64,000 nt of DNA from positions 9,297,256 through 9,361,255 of the forward strand of contig NC_077248.1 of NCBI RefSeq assembly GCF_947179165.1. Reading direction: 5' to 3'. Position 1 is the first letter of the stretch; each line of letters begins with the position of its first letter. Shown piece after piece: positions 36,718 to 49,467 of the stretch. Position numbers and translations under genes: made by a program. This DNA is from Solanum dulcamara. Its lineage: Eukaryota > Streptophyta > Magnoliopsida > Solanales > Solanaceae. Under the pieces are notes generated by a model that had not been told where the DNA came from, made no database searches, and saw only the letters and a program-made list of their open reading frames with translations.

Positions 36718-37119
36718 CCTTTGGGGAAATTAATTAGAAAGGAAAAAGAAACCTCTGTAAAACAAAAAGGAAAGAAATATATTAGTATAAATCGAATAAA
36801 CAATTAGGCAAATAATGTTGGCAAATAAGGGAACATGTACCACATAGCAAATAAATTACATAGTAAGAAGAGAAATTAATAGTACAAATGCGACCTAATA
36901 TGCACGGGACCTCTTTTATGCCAAAGGTGGGCCTAAATGCCAAATAACGAGATTTATGATAGGTTGATCCAAGCCATTAACTTGAGATAATTTGAGTTTG
37001 GAAGACAAAAAAAAATCCAATTTTCATTAAACAACAATAAAAGGGTACAATAATCAACAAAATACATGGAAAGATGACAAAAAATGGAAACAAAGACTTA
37101 GCCTAATTCTTGCTCTTAA
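36718..37119 (-). other. Spacer between Ogre ORF1 and gag
   Basis: About 400 noncoding bases. The string TGCCAAAGGTGGGCCTAA (about 36,918-36,936) recurs, slightly changed, in the nested non-autonomous element at about 53,456-53,473. This supports common descent of the two leaders. Confidence 0.7.
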
Positions 37120-38529
37120 TCAAAATGGTGAAGTGGATGAAGATGATGCTCCAACACTGTTAGATCCTGCTCTCGCATTATCCAGAATCTGTATTATATT
37201 CACCATTTGAGCCCACATTTCTGGTGTAACTATTTTGGTTCCAAGATGACAGTGTCGTATCCAAATCGTTGTCCTAATATCCTCAAAGTCCTGTTCACCT
37301 TCTGGGCTTATGTTATTGCGATCTTCTCGAAGCCATGCCTGATATTCTGGAGTTCTTCTTGTTGGTCCATCTCCTATCTCTAGCGTGATGATATTATCCC
37401 ATTCATGAAGAATCTTATCAACTCTAGGGACTTTAAAGTCTGATTCGAAGGAAATTTCAGAAGATTTCATATTTGCTTGTAGAGGAATCATTTGTGCTTG
37501 ACCGAACTGTTGAAGCACACATATTGGGGCATATGGTTGGAGACCTTCCAATCCAATGAGCTTGATGTAGTAAAATCCTCTACACCTTATGAATGCAGTA
37601 GGACATGAGAGTAGTGGGTATTTCCATTGAATTTGGTCACTAGTGCGAGAAATCAAGAATTCGTACCAATCATTAGTACCAACTGGAGACACAAACTTTT
37701 TCATCCTATCATAAAAACTGTTAATATGACTTGTATTACTAAAACATATGTATACCTTGTCATCACGTTGGTAAAAATGTTCCATCGCCCACATTTGCAA
37801 AAGAAGATTGCAACCTTCAAAGAAACTTGTTTCTCCTCTTTTACACTTTCCAAGGGCTCGAAGTATTTCAGCCAAAATCATAGGAACCAAAGTGATTTCC
37901 TTTCCGTCGACTCCTTTGAAAAGTGCTTTAGCCACATAACATATACAAGTGCTAATCTTCCCATGTTCTTGTGGAAATACCAAGGTTCCTAGTAAAGCCA
38001 CAGCAAATGCAATAGGACGGTTAGCTTGCCAATGGGTAGAGGTGCAAGAGAATTCTTTTCTGAATAACTTGTAACCGTCCGAACATCCATACCGCCCATA
38101 TAAGTAATCCAAGGAAACCCAATTGTGTTTGAAACACCCTAGTTTCCTAGTGTTTTTCAATCCTAAGTATCGAAGAAATTTCTTCCCTGATTGACCGTGT
38201 GGGATAATTTGACTTCTTCCTCGATACTTCAAACTAGTGAAATAGTAGATTTCCTCCAATGTGGGTGTTAACTCAAAGTCTTTGAATGCGAACACAACAC
38301 GATCTGGATCCCAAAATAGAAGTAATGCGCTAACCACATGATTATCCGGGGAGACCTTGAATAGCATAGGGAGGAAGCCCAATTTTTTCGTAATTGCTGA
38401 TTTCTCGATGGGGCTAAAATTTTCCCACCATTTCTTCAATTTGTACGGGACACCCTCGACCATCCTAATTTTGGGTATTGGGGGAGTTGAATCCATCCTA
38501 CAATACAAATTAATAAAATGAGGACACAT
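37120..38529 (-). CDS. Ogre ORF1 protein, intact
   Basis: This 469-residue ORF lies upstream of gag on the same strand. An extra ORF here is a defining trait of Ogre elements; its role is unknown. Residues about 35-105 contain KLGFLPMLFKVSPDNHVVSA, FWDPDRVVFAFKDFELTPTL and EEIYYFTSLKYRG, a pattern found in plant transposon-derived proteins (DUF7745 or plant-mobile-domain-like; from memory). A later part reads KALFKGVDGKEITLVPMILA. The C-terminus is Ser-rich (GASSSSTSPF). There is no signal peptide or membrane segment. Met at 38,496 (MDSTPPIPK) is an equally plausible start. The frame is complete, unlike pol. Confidence 0.85.
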   Translation of the reverse strand: MCPHFINLYCRMDSTPPIPKIRMVEGVPYKLKKWWENFSPIEKSAITKKLGFLPMLFKVSPDNHVVSALLLFWDPDRVVFAFKDFELTPTLEEIYYFTSLKYRGRSQIIPHGQSGKKFLRYLGLKNTRKLGCFKHNWVSLDYLYGRYGCSDGYKLFRKEFSCTSTHWQANRPIAFAVALLGTLVFPQEHGKISTCICYVAKALFKGVDGKEITLVPMILAEILRALGKCKRGETSFFEGCNLLLQMWAMEHFYQRDDKVYICFSNTSHINSFYDRMKKFVSPVGTNDWYEFLISRTSDQIQWKYPLLSCPTAFIRCRGFYYIKLIGLEGLQPYAPICVLQQFGQAQMIPLQANMKSSEISFESDFKVPRVDKILHEWDNIITLEIGDGPTRRTPEYQAWLREDRNNISPEGEQDFEDIRTTIWIRHCHLGTKIVTPEMWAQMVNIIQILDNARAGSNSVGASSSSTSPF

Positions 38530-39142
38530 TTTCCAAACTTATTATGTCAAAATTGGCTTGGATCAGTCTATCATTATCACGTTCCATAAAATATGCTTAT
38601 TGGTCGTTGGGTCATGAAACCCGTCGACGTATGGGTGGTTTCTTAAATGTGGAATTGACACCTTGGGTCAATCCACCTAAGGCGTATGCATGCATGACTT
38701 AGTTCGAAGGGAAGCACAGCTCTATCTTATGTTTTTTCTAAGATTTGGCTTACTAGACAAAAGGTTCCCGAGTGGACAACTCGAGTGAGAAGGCTACGCG
38801 GCCACACGGAAAAAGATCCGGACACCCCGCGCATACGCCAACTCTCCTAAATTTTGGGATTTTTGAAAAAAACTTTGTGGGTGCGCAAAACACACCTCAC
38901 GTGTACGTGTGATAGTATCAATTTTCCAGAATTGGAGGAAGTATGAACGGAATGACAGTTTATATAAAGCAGTAACAAATATTCAAATATATAAAGCAAC
39001 AAAATAATTGCAAACATACATTAATATCAAGCAATAGCAAATAAATAATCATAACATAAATCATCAAAAAAAGAAAAACTAAAAAAATATAAAGAAATTC
39101 AAATTATTAACCTAAGTCTGTTATGGTTTAGAACATTTATGT
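38530..39142 (-). other. Ogre 5' untranslated leader
   Basis: Noncoding sequence between the primer-binding site and ORF1. No ORF of note. It probably holds packaging signals, but none can be identified from sequence alone. Confidence 0.65.
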
Positions 39143-39160
39143 TCCCCAGCAGAGTCGCCA
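39143..39160 (-). promoter_or_regulatory. Ogre primer-binding site (tRNA-Arg type)
   Basis: On the minus strand TGGCGACTCTGCTGGGGA lies three bases after the 5' LTR. It starts with TGG, pairing with a tRNA 3' CCA end, and Ogre elements are reported to use tRNA-Arg. The nested element has the same site with one change (54,271-54,288). Confidence 0.87.
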
Positions 39161-39163
39161 AGC

Positions 39164-39677
39164 TGTTATACCCCATTTTAACTCGAGGTCAAACGGTGTA
39201 CAACATATTGATGATTCCTAAATTATTTAATTTTAAGGAGTCGCCACCTAATTATTTTTAAGGTAAATTAGGATACCTAAATAATTAACTTATTCAATGC
39301 TAAAAAATGATCTCCGATTAGTGGTCTACTTAGCTTATGAGATTCTAGATAAGGGTTCTAGTTATCCTAAAGGGAAGGAGTTAGGCATCCTTCAAGATTC
39401 GTTAAAAACGATTACCGGCCAAACTTAGGTTAAATGATTAAAATTATAAAAAAAAGTTGCTCAAAAGTTTTGAAAACAAAGCTTAGTAACTAAGTGAGTG
39501 TTTCAATGCGATATATATATATATATATTTTAATAACTAAGCCTTAAAGAAAAATATTGATTTCTTTTATTATGATGAACCATTTTAATTAAAGTTTCAC
39601 AAATCTAAATATCCATATAATGTTAGCTATTGCATTAGTGAGAACACAACGACAATAATAATAATAATAATATGATA

Positions 39678-39709
<32 letters not shown>

Positions 39710-39762
39710 CAATAATAATAATAATAATAATAATAGAAATAATAATATTAATAACGGCAGTA

Positions 39763-39794
<32 letters not shown>

Positions 39795-40136
39795 TGATGA
39801 TAATAATAATAATGATAGTAACACTAAATAATACTAATAACGATAATAATAATAATAATAATAAAAATACTAATGATAATAATGATAACGAATTTAATAC
39901 TAATAATACTAATAAAGATAACGATAATAATATTAATAATAATAATAGTAAAATAAAATACTACGAATAATAATAGTAACGATAATAATAATAATAACAG
40001 TAAATAAAAATACTACTACTACTATTAGTACTACTACTAATAATAATAATGATGAAGAAAATAATAATAATAATAATAATAATAATAGTAAATAGAAATA
40101 CTTCTAATACTAATGATAATGATAATAATAATAATG

Positions 40137-40168
<32 letters not shown>

Positions 40169-40472
40169 TGTAATAACAATAATGACAATAATAACAGTAA
40201 ACAAAATACCCTAATAATAATGATAGTAATAAAAACGAAAATAATAATAATAATAATAATAATACTAACAGTAAAATAAAATACAACTACAACTCATAAC
40301 AACCACAACAACAATAATAGTAATAATAATAATAGTAAATAAACTATACTAGTATAATAATGATAATAATAAAAACAAAAATAATAATAATAATAATAAT
40401 AATAAGTAAATAATAATAATAATAATAATAATAATGATAAATAGTGATAACAACAACAATAATAATAATAGC

Positions 40473-40524
<52 letters not shown>

Positions 40525-41053
40525 TGATAACGGTAAATATAATAGCAATAATACGAATAATAATAAATAGATAATAATAACAATAGCAATAATAATAATA
40601 AGAATAAGAATAATAACAATAAGCATAATAAATAATAACGTTAATGACAAATAACAATAACATATAATAATAATAAAATAATAACAATAATAGTATAATA
40701 ATAATAATAATAATCATAAATAAAATATCGATAAATATAATAATGATAATAATAATAATGATAATAACAATAAATAATGATAATAATAATAATGATAATG
40801 ATGATGATATTAATAATGATAACTATACTAGTAATGATAATAGTAATAACAATAATAATAACAAAAATACTAACAATGATAGTAATAATAGTGGATAAAA
40901 AAAACATTGCTACTATTAATAATAATAATGACGAAAATAATAATAATAATAATAATAGTAATGAAATGATGATAATAATATTAATAGAAATAATAATAAT
41001 AGTAAAAAATAGTTATTAATAATAATGACGAAAATGATAATAATAATAATGCA

Positions 41054-41089
<36 letters not shown>

Positions 41090-41518
41090 GAAAATGATAA
41101 TAATAATAATAATAATAATAATAGTACTACTAATAATATTAATAACGAAAATAATAATACATATAATAACATAATAATAATAATGGTAACATTAATAATA
41201 ATAGCAGTAAACAAAATGTACTAATAATAATGATAATAATAATTACGAAAATATTAATGATAGTAATAAACTAATAATAATAATGCTAATAGTAAATAAA
41301 ATACTACTACTAATAATAATAATAATAAAAACGGTAATAATAAAAATATATACTACTACTACTAATAATAATAATAATAATAATAACGAAAATAATAATA
41401 ACAATAAAAATAATAATATTAATAATAATAATAGTAATACTAACAGAAAAATAAACATTCTACTGCTTCTCTTAATAATATTAATAATGAAAATAATAAT
41501 ATTAATATGAATAACGAA

Positions 41519-41564
<46 letters not shown>

Positions 41565-42602
41565 GTAATACTAACAGAAAAATAAACATACTACTACTTC
41601 TATTAATAATATTGACAGCGAAAATAATAATAATAATAGTAATAACAGAAAATAAAATATACTAATAATAATAATAGCAATAATAATTAAAATAACAATA
41701 ATGACGACATCAAATAAACAGACACTGATAATAAGAATAATGATAACAATAATAATAAATGCTGAAAAATATAAACAGCCTGGATTGACACTGAATATGA
41801 CAATCTTATTCGTTTGCTATTTTAAAAGATCTAGGATATCGACTCCATGTGAGGGTAGGATGATTATATCGAGTCTCAGATCAAGACTCCATTTTTGCTC
41901 CAGGATTGTTCATGCAAACAAGAAAAATAATGACGAAATTAGCAAGATAATAATTTAGGATAACCTTTTATGATAATAACAATCAAAAATAAAAGAAGAA
42001 CGGAGTAAATATTACCTGTTGCTGGGCAGTGAACGGAAAGACTTTGGTCACGAATATACCCTCGTTTTTCAAGTAAAATCTAGTTCAAATTGAGAGAAAA
42101 TTCAAAAATTCTTTTACAAGAAGATACTTAAAATGAGAGTGTGAGATTTTTTTTTAGTGTTCTTCCCTATTCTGTCTGTGTTCGTGTCCGCCCCCCCTTG
42201 TTCTGTCTAATCTCTCTATTTTTAGGGAGATAGAAATTAAATAAAAATAAAAATAATAACGGATGATTAAAATAATGCGGAGTGGGCGAAAAATATAAAA
42301 TAATGCGGAACGGCAGAAAAATAATAATTAATACGAAATGGACGGAATATTTAAATAATGCGGAATGGGAGGATTATTAAAATAATACGAAACGGCGGAA
42401 AAATAATAATTAATACGAAATGGGCGGAATATTTAAATAATGCGGAATGAGCGGATTATTAAAATAATACGGAATGAATAGGAAAACAAATAGCTGAAAG
42501 AAAGATATATATATTATATATATATGTATATTGATGGGAAATTAATATATTTATTATTTATTTATTTTTCGGATGAAGATTTTTTTTTTTATATATATAT
42601 AT
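39164..42602 (-). repeat. Ogre 5' LTR, left part
   Basis: It begins TGTTATACCCC on the plus strand and matches 22,198 onward. It contains the longer AAT block (39,655-41,760). It is interrupted by LINE-b at an AT-repeat near 42,603 and continues at 61,344. Confidence 0.92.
39655..41760. repeat. Impure AAT/TAA microsatellite block (long form)
   Basis: About 2.1 kb of interrupted (AAT)n. Roughly 715 bases (40,410-41,150) have no counterpart in the other LTR. All ORFs here are low-complexity artefacts. Confidence 0.92.
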
Positions 42603-42718
42603 AAGTCGGCGGTTTTGACGGCAAAAACAACAGCTTTTGAACGCCTTTATGCTAAACTAGAAGAGAAAGGTGGGGATAGAAAATTGTTCAGGCTAGCCAG
42701 GGCGCGGGAGAGAAGGGC
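42603..42718 (+). mobile_element. LINE-b, 5' fragment
   Basis: It encodes TTAFERLYAKLEEKGGDRKL and LFRLARARERR, matching LINE-a minus strand at about 63,890-63,975. It is 5'-truncated, with the endonuclease domain absent, which is usual for LINEs. It is split from its continuation (59,273 onward) by the 16.6-kb element; the five bases AGGGC are duplicated at both edges. The ORF 42,573-42,809 crosses into the LTR and is a chimera. Confidence 0.9.
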
Positions 42719-45700
42719 TGTTATGTCGAAAAATGGACTAGAGTTTAAAATCAACTTCAACTTTTATAAAGAAAAAATCAATTTTAGTAAAAGAGGAGTC
42801 GCCACTTAATTTTTTAAAGAAATTAAGAAAACTTAATTTAAAAGACTATAACAGATTTAAGTCTTACAAATTTAGAGAAAAAGGTACGAGGTTCATATTA
42901 CTATTTTAAGAAGGTTTTAGCACTTAAAATAGCCGCTAACATGCGGTTGTCCAACGATTTGAAAATTACTTGACTAACTTTGGAAAAATGTGTTTTCACA
43001 ATAATTAAAGTATTAAACAATTTGAAAGAAATATAAATTTTAAAATATTTTTAGATCATTTATAAGAGTAATAGATTTGCTAAAAAATGATTAAATAAAA
43101 AAAGATAATTAAATGAATTAATTAAATTAAACAAACGAACTTAAAAATGGTTTCTCTTTAAAGGATTTAATTAGGTTAAACTAAACAATTAATGTTAGAA
43201 TTAACACAGGATAAATAAATATTATTAACGAAAAAAATATATAAAAAAATAAAAAATTAAAGACAATAGAAATTAGTGATACGTAGATGAAAATAATTTA
43301 GTTTTTAACATTTAAACTACCCCAAATATATATCAATGAAAATATTTTAGAATAGACAGGATAAAATATTTATATATATTCATATTCTTCGGATCAGTGT
43401 CGGCTTATTAATCGAAAGACAAAATATAGTTTTTGTCGTTTTTCTGCTCGAGTCGATTTCCATCATTTCCGAAGGGCCTAACTACCCCTACCCCTCCTAT
43501 GTTCATTTGTTATTATAATCCTAAAGCGATCTAAAAGAAATAAAAACTAACGTCTTAAAGCGTGTCTATCGACCCAACTTAATGTCCAAGAGGCATTGGA
43601 TATACTATTAGGGTAGGTTTTAGATCAAAGAAAATATAGGCGTCCTAATTGGACACATCGTCAAACAAAATAGATAGGACAAGCAGTTAGCACATAAAAT
43701 CTCAAATAAGCCTCTAGATTAATTAATTAATTAGCATGCTTGAAAACACAGATAAGTCGTGAAGGTCATAATAATTATGTGTATGCATATAATCAGACGT
43801 AGGTATTGTAAAATATAAAACTTGAATAAGATAGACAATAAATTTCATTATTTTAAATATATGAAGGCAATGTTAATTACAAAGGCGATTGTAATAAAGA
43901 AGGCATGCTTGATAATTTTAGTTATTAACTAATAGTGTTTATAAATCCTATTAATATGATTTTAGTTAATAACATGCTGAAGATTTATTAAAATACTATA
44001 GATATGGTTTCTAAATGAAATAAAAATTTATTAAAATGTAGACATGGCCTCAAAATGGAATAATACGATAAATATTTGTTAGAATCTTATAGACATGATT
44101 TTTATACATAATATCATGATAAACATTTATTGAAATTTTATAGGCATAGTTTGGATATAAAAATAATTATTAAAATTCTATTGGTGTGATTCCTAAATAA
44201 AATATCAAAGAAAAATCTTTCAAGCTAGGGATTATTTCATATTAAAACTACCTCATAATATTTTGTCAATATTTATTACATCCATATAACGAGCTTAAAA
44301 AATATTTAGCAAGGCCCATAATATTATAAATACTTAAATATTCATCAAATCCTATAGACATGATTTGCTATATGATATTTAACATAAAATCTTATGCACA
44401 TGATTTCCAAATGACTAGCATGTTAAAAATATTAGTTAAAATATTTAAACATGATATAATTAAAATTGTAAATCCTATGAACATGATGTCTACACAAAAT
44501 GACATTTAAATCTAAATATGATTATTACTACATTTCAAAATTATTTAGTAGATCCTACATATATAATGTCTAAATAGTTAATATGATAAAGCTATTATTT
44601 AAAACTATATTCATGATTTTAGGCTTAAAATACAAGTTATAATGTAGAAATATTATCAAAGTAATTATTTAATGAGATTTGTCATAAACAAATATAAGAC
44701 ATAAAATAGACAAATTATTTTTTAAACATATATGATGATAAATAATATTTAACAAATTATTTTTAGATCATTTTTTATTTTATTATTTTTTTATTAAAGC
44801 AAACCTCTTGTAAAAAATAAAATTTTCGTATCGTGAATAAATGAACTTAAGCATGGGGAAATGAGTAGTATAACTAATTTCACATATATTCAAGCACACA
44901 TAAATTTAAGATGAACTAAAAATAAATCACTAAAGCAAGTAGCAAGTATATTCCCTCCCCATGTATTCTTCCCCCTTTTATTATATAAAGAGTTTAGTAT
45001 TACATGCCAAAATAATTAAGAAAAAATAATACAAAAATAGAAATAATAGGACAGGAACTAAAACTATTTGAATCTTGTTCCAAATGAACATCTTCATGTC
45101 TTGCATTTGAAATCCAAATCCTGCTAAACCATAAAAAATACAAGCGATATACAAATATATAGAGGTACATCATGATTATGTAATTTTACCACAACAAAGC
45201 AAACAAACAAAGCAAGAACACATTTTAAAATAATAAACCAATATATAAAGGGAATTGGTACTAACCTCGATACGATTAATATGAATTTATTAATATGCCA
45301 ACGGAAAGTGATAGCACTATTCGAGATCCAAACAAGTCGAAGTAGCAAAGAGGCAGCAGAAAGAACTTAAAAGCACTAAGTATTTTTGTTAAAAAAAACC
45401 TTTTGTGTTGTAATGAATATTAGATGTAAAAAATGAAAAGTAGAAAATTATTTTTTCTTCTCTGTTTTTCGTCCCTTTTCTCTCTGTCTGTTCTGTGTTT
45501 GTTCTTATACTGATAACTCTGAAGGGCCATGAAGTCAAAAGACAACCGGCCATATTTCAAATTCAAACCAAATAAGTCATAAATTATTTCAAAGAAAATG
45601 GCAAGGTTTTCAAGATTTTGTCAAAAGCAAATCAATCCACCTTTGCTTTTCCAGATTTGATTCCAAATTATATTCAAAAAGGATGTTTTCAAAAGTCAAA

Positions 45701-47697
45701 AGTTATGGCCAGAGGGACCCGCTATCAATAATGTAGAAAAATTATGTAAATCACTTTAGAGAAAATAATTAATTATAGACAACATCATGCTCATAATTTC
45801 ACAAGCAATTAAAAAAAAATAAAAAAATAATGCTAACCAAAGAAAGTATGTAATGCATAATGAGACGAGTAAAAGTTAAATAAGGTAACAACAAATCCAG
45901 TTAGAACATTAAGTATGTAAACCTAAGCAAACAAAGAATTAGTCATAATCATAATATTTAAAATACAAGACTAAGAAGATTATAGTAATTAATTTAGAGC
46001 TCACCGAACTTGAAGAGTAATTACTTAACTAATCAAGTTGTATCATAATTGAACTACATGCATAATTCAATCTAATTTCGACAAACTGTTAATTCAATCA
46101 AGAAAAATGAAGTATGACAAAGATCTACAAATAACCAATTCTTTATGTAACTTATTCAAAATGCCCAGACAACAACAAAATCTAATAACACCAAATCATA
46201 AAAAATATTAAATTAACATAAGTAACAAGCAAATTTGAATTCCACATATGTTTAAGAAATATGTTCGGAATCATAAAACAAAGACAAATAGTATTTACTG
46301 TTTACCAAATCAATGCATTATCGCAAAGTATTGAAGTTGTGCCCAGAATTAAATCAAACAATTGAGCACTCCAACCATGGTAATTTTAAAATTACATGTC
46401 AAACCTTAATATTTACATATGCAAGCAGTTTAAACATAGCAATAAGAACATAAGCCGCATTAAAACACACTTTAATAAGATGTAAGTCTAGGAACACATA
46501 GACATCAATGATCTTCAAAATCATCAAGAACTTAAAAGATGAAGTGAAGCATACCTGGGACGGATCTTGTAGATCCGTCTTTGAAACAATTAGATCCCAA
46601 AATATATAGGCCCAAATACCAAGCTTTGAAGGGTCGTCGTTGGTTTACAGGTTGTCGCCGCTGCTGCGCGTCTCTTGAAGGTCTGTTGTCCGCCGTTGCA
46701 GCTGTTGATGGTTCGCTGCTGCTGCAGCTGAAGGAGCTGCTGTCCATCGTTGGTGGAGCTGGTGGCAGAGGCGGGCTGCTGCACGTCGTCGCCGCTTCTG
46801 CTGGTTGCTGCTCGTCGATGGTGCGGCGGCGTGAGGCTGACGACAAAAGAGAGAAGAAGAGAGTAGCGTGAGAGAGAGAGAGGGAAAGCGTGGGAGATGA
46901 GGGACAGGCGGCAGCTATGGTTGTCTTCTTCTCCTTTGGAGAAGATGACCCAAAAAAATGAAGAAAGAGAAAAACCTTTTGGGTTTTGTAATTACAAATG
47001 GGGGATGCAATCTTAACCGTTGATTAATTTGGATGAGCGGTTGGGATTGGATCTTTGTATTTGATAAAGATGAGATGGATGGTTGTGATTTAAAGATGGA
47101 TTTAAGATTTTAAATTGGATTATATATGCATTTAATTTAGAGAAAAGACTATATTTAGAATAAAAATAGAGAAAAATTGAATAGATTTCTATCTAATTAA
47201 TAATTATAATATATCATAAATTTTATTTAAGTAGTGGTATATATATATAACATGCGTATGTATATACGAAAATGTGTGCGTGATTAATATAAAATTATAT
47301 AATAAATTTCATTAAATAATAATTTCAATGTACATGTATAAAATGTATTAAAATAGATATGCAATATAATAAGTAAATTATAAAATAAATTTAGTTAAGA
47401 AATATTTTTTATATAGACAAAATACGCACGTACATAATATACGCTAAATAGATGCGTTAAAATATTCGAACATATGAGGTTCGTTATTAAAAAAAATAAA
47501 AATAGTAAAGATAATAGTTATAATATTAATAAATAGTAAAAATATTATAAATCACTAACGTAAAAATATATATGTTTTATTGGATAAAATTAAATATAAA
47601 TTATTTATTTAATAAAGAAATAATTTTGAAAAATTGTTTATTTATTAAAATAGCAATTCGAAAAGTAGTTGTGAGTGGTCAAAATTGGGTGTCAACA
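42719..47697 (-). repeat. LARD 3' LTR
   Basis: It runs TGTTATGTCG to GGGTGTCAACA on the plus strand (4,979 bases) and is almost identical to 54,293-59,272. It is AT-rich apart from a GC-rich island at about 46,600-46,930. No coding gene is present; the ORF 45,124-45,348 is low-confidence. Confidence 0.95.
46532..46930 (-). other. GC-rich island with a short ORF in the LARD LTR
   Basis: The island stands out from its AT-rich surroundings. On the minus strand it starts with a CT-repeat (TCTCTCTCTCTCACGC) and then a 104-codon ORF (46,846-46,532) rich in Ser, Ala, Pro and Gln (SSPPLPPAPPTMDSSSFSCS). It lies about 0.8 kb inside the LTR from its 5' end. It could be a transcribed leader near the LTR promoter, or a captured exon. 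The ORF recurs in the other LTR (58,421-58,107) with one residue changed. No known domain is recognised. Confidence 0.5.
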
Positions 47698-47714
47698 GCT
47701 GTCCCTTTCTTTGG
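47698..47714 (-). promoter_or_regulatory. LARD polypurine tract
   Basis: On the minus strand AAAGAAAGGGACAGC abuts the 3' LTR, closely matching the Ogre tract at 26,956-26,970. Confidence 0.85.
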
Positions 47715-47990
47715 ATATGATTGATAAAAGAGATCGTGGACAAAGAAAATTGACAAATCCAATTTTGGCCAACCACATTTCATCTTTTTAAAAGGGGTTG
47801 ATACGGATTTTGGAATTATGGTTAGACCCCGAAATAACCACACGCCTTCCGATAGAAATGTGGTTTACTGTGGTGGAAGTCGTTCCTCAGCTCATGCCCT
47901 ATGAGCCTGATATTCCTCTTCGGATTGTGTCCAGTTCGTAGCTACAAAAAAAGATTCCACATTGGGCTGCATCCTTTTTGATGTCGTTTG
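47715..47990. other. LARD interior, unique sequence next to the polypurine tract
   Basis: Noncoding. Includes GCTCATGCCCTATGAGCCTG, a small imperfect inverted repeat. No gene is recognised. Confidence 0.5.
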
Positions 47991-48360
47991 CACACTTTCA
48001 TTCTTTTTGTATGTTGAAAATCTCAATTGATCCATTGGTAGGATACAAAATGCGTGTCCATCGATAGGATGAATGAAGCTGATCCATCGGTAGGATATGA
48101 TGCATGTCCATTGGTAGGACGAATAAAGATGATCCATCGGTAGGATATTTGCATGTCCATTGATAGGACGAATGAAGATCCATTGGTAGGATATGTTGGT
48201 CCATCGATAGGACGGATGATGATCCATTGAAAGGATACTAGGCAAAATAAATGCAAGTCCATCGGTAGGACGAATGAAGATCCATTAGTAGGATATGTTG
48301 GTCCATCGATAGGACAAATAAAGATCCATTGGTAGGATATATGCAATGACCTTCTTGGCA
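47990..48360. repeat. Tandem repeat of CCAT-GGTAGGA units
   Basis: Alternating units resemble GATCCATTGGTAGGATAT and TCCATCGATAGGACGAATGA, about 40-50 bases per pair, with base changes between copies. They yield spurious ORFs with SYQWI / PTDGS-like periodic peptides. Confidence 0.88.
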
Positions 48361-49020
48361 ATGAATATGTATTGAACCTCTTAGCAATGAATATACAATG
48401 GCCATCTTGGAAAATGAAAATGCAATGCCCTTTTGGTAATGAATATGCAATGGCCCTCTTAGCAAATGAAAAATGCAATGGCCCTCTTGGCAAATGAAAA
48501 TGCAATGGCCCTCTTGGCAATGATATGCAATGGCCCTCTTGGCAAATGAAAATGCAATGGCCCTCTTGGCAAATGAAAATGCAATGGCCCTCTTGGCAAA
48601 TGATATTACCACCTCCGATAATATAATACGAATAATGAAATATGAATGGCCCTCTTGGCAATGATATGCAATGGCCCTCTTGGCAATGATATGCAATGGC
48701 CCTCTTGGCAATGATATGCAATGGCCCTCTTGGCAATGATATGCAATGGAAATGAAAATGGCCCTCTTGGCAAATGATATTACCACCTCCGGTAATATAA
48801 TATGAATAAAAGAAAATATGAATGGCCCTCTTGGCAAATGATATTACCACCTCCGGTAATATAATATGAATAAAATGAAATGTGAATGGCCCTCTTGGCA
48901 ATGATATGCAATGGCCCTCTTGGCAATGATATGCAATGGCCCTTTTGGCAATGATATGCAATGACCCTCTTGGCAAATGAATGCAATGACCCTCTTGAAA
49001 ATGATAATGCAATGTCATCC
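48360..49020. repeat. Tandem repeat of GGCCCTCTTGGCAA units
   Basis: About twenty units of 25-27 bases are built on CAATGGCCCTCTTGGCAATG. Three longer higher-order segments contain ATTACCACCTCCGGTAATAT (or GATAATAT) at about 48,604, 48,779 and 48,844. ORFs across it (352, 199 and 103 residues) are repeat artefacts. This occupies the position of the Ogre 3' array but is unrelated in sequence. Confidence 0.92.
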
Positions 49021-49467
49021 TCTTGGATGATTTGACAACTTTTTTTTTTCTTTTTTTTTTTTTTGAAAAACTCGTGTTCATGGGAACTCATGTCTTTGAT
49101 AGAAGTTATACGAGGCCTCGGTGGCTCGCATCTTGAATTCGAGTTCGCTCCATTCTAGCAATGTTGGAGATCATTTGAAGTTGACTTCGAACTTCTGACA
49201 ATTCTTGATGGAATTTTTGGAATCTTCCTCAAAAATTCTTTCCAGTTAGATCTCTTGATAAATCTCGAGCTGCTGAAAAAAGAATTTTGACGTTCTTGTG
49301 GAATTTTTGAGATTTTCTCAAAAATTCTGTCCCAGTTGCATATATTAACATGATCTCCAATCTTAACTTGCTAGAGATAGTATTTTTTTCTGAATTTTTG
49401 AGATCTTCTCAAAAATTCTGTCCCAGTTTTCATTATAAGGGAGAAATGAAAATCTTACAAGGAACAT
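49021..49467. other. LARD interior with AAAAATTCTGTCCCAG repeats
   Basis: Noncoding. The phrase GAGATCTTCTCAAAAATTC and the string AAAAATTCTGTCCCAG recur around 49,320 and 49,410, with a weaker one near 49,225. No gene is recognised. Confidence 0.6.

Noticed and set aside
42573..42809. ORF of 78 residues
   Set aside because: A chimera of Ogre LTR, LINE-b and LARD LTR sequence.
45124..45348. Membrane-like 74-residue ORF, repeated at 56,698-56,922
   Set aside because: Identical in both LARD LTRs and AT-rich, with no family match; part of the LTR and not a gene.
48023..49091. ORF of 352 residues and overlapping 199- and 103-residue ORFs
   Set aside because: They are translation of the tandem repeats in the LARD interior, with the same peptides in shifted frames.
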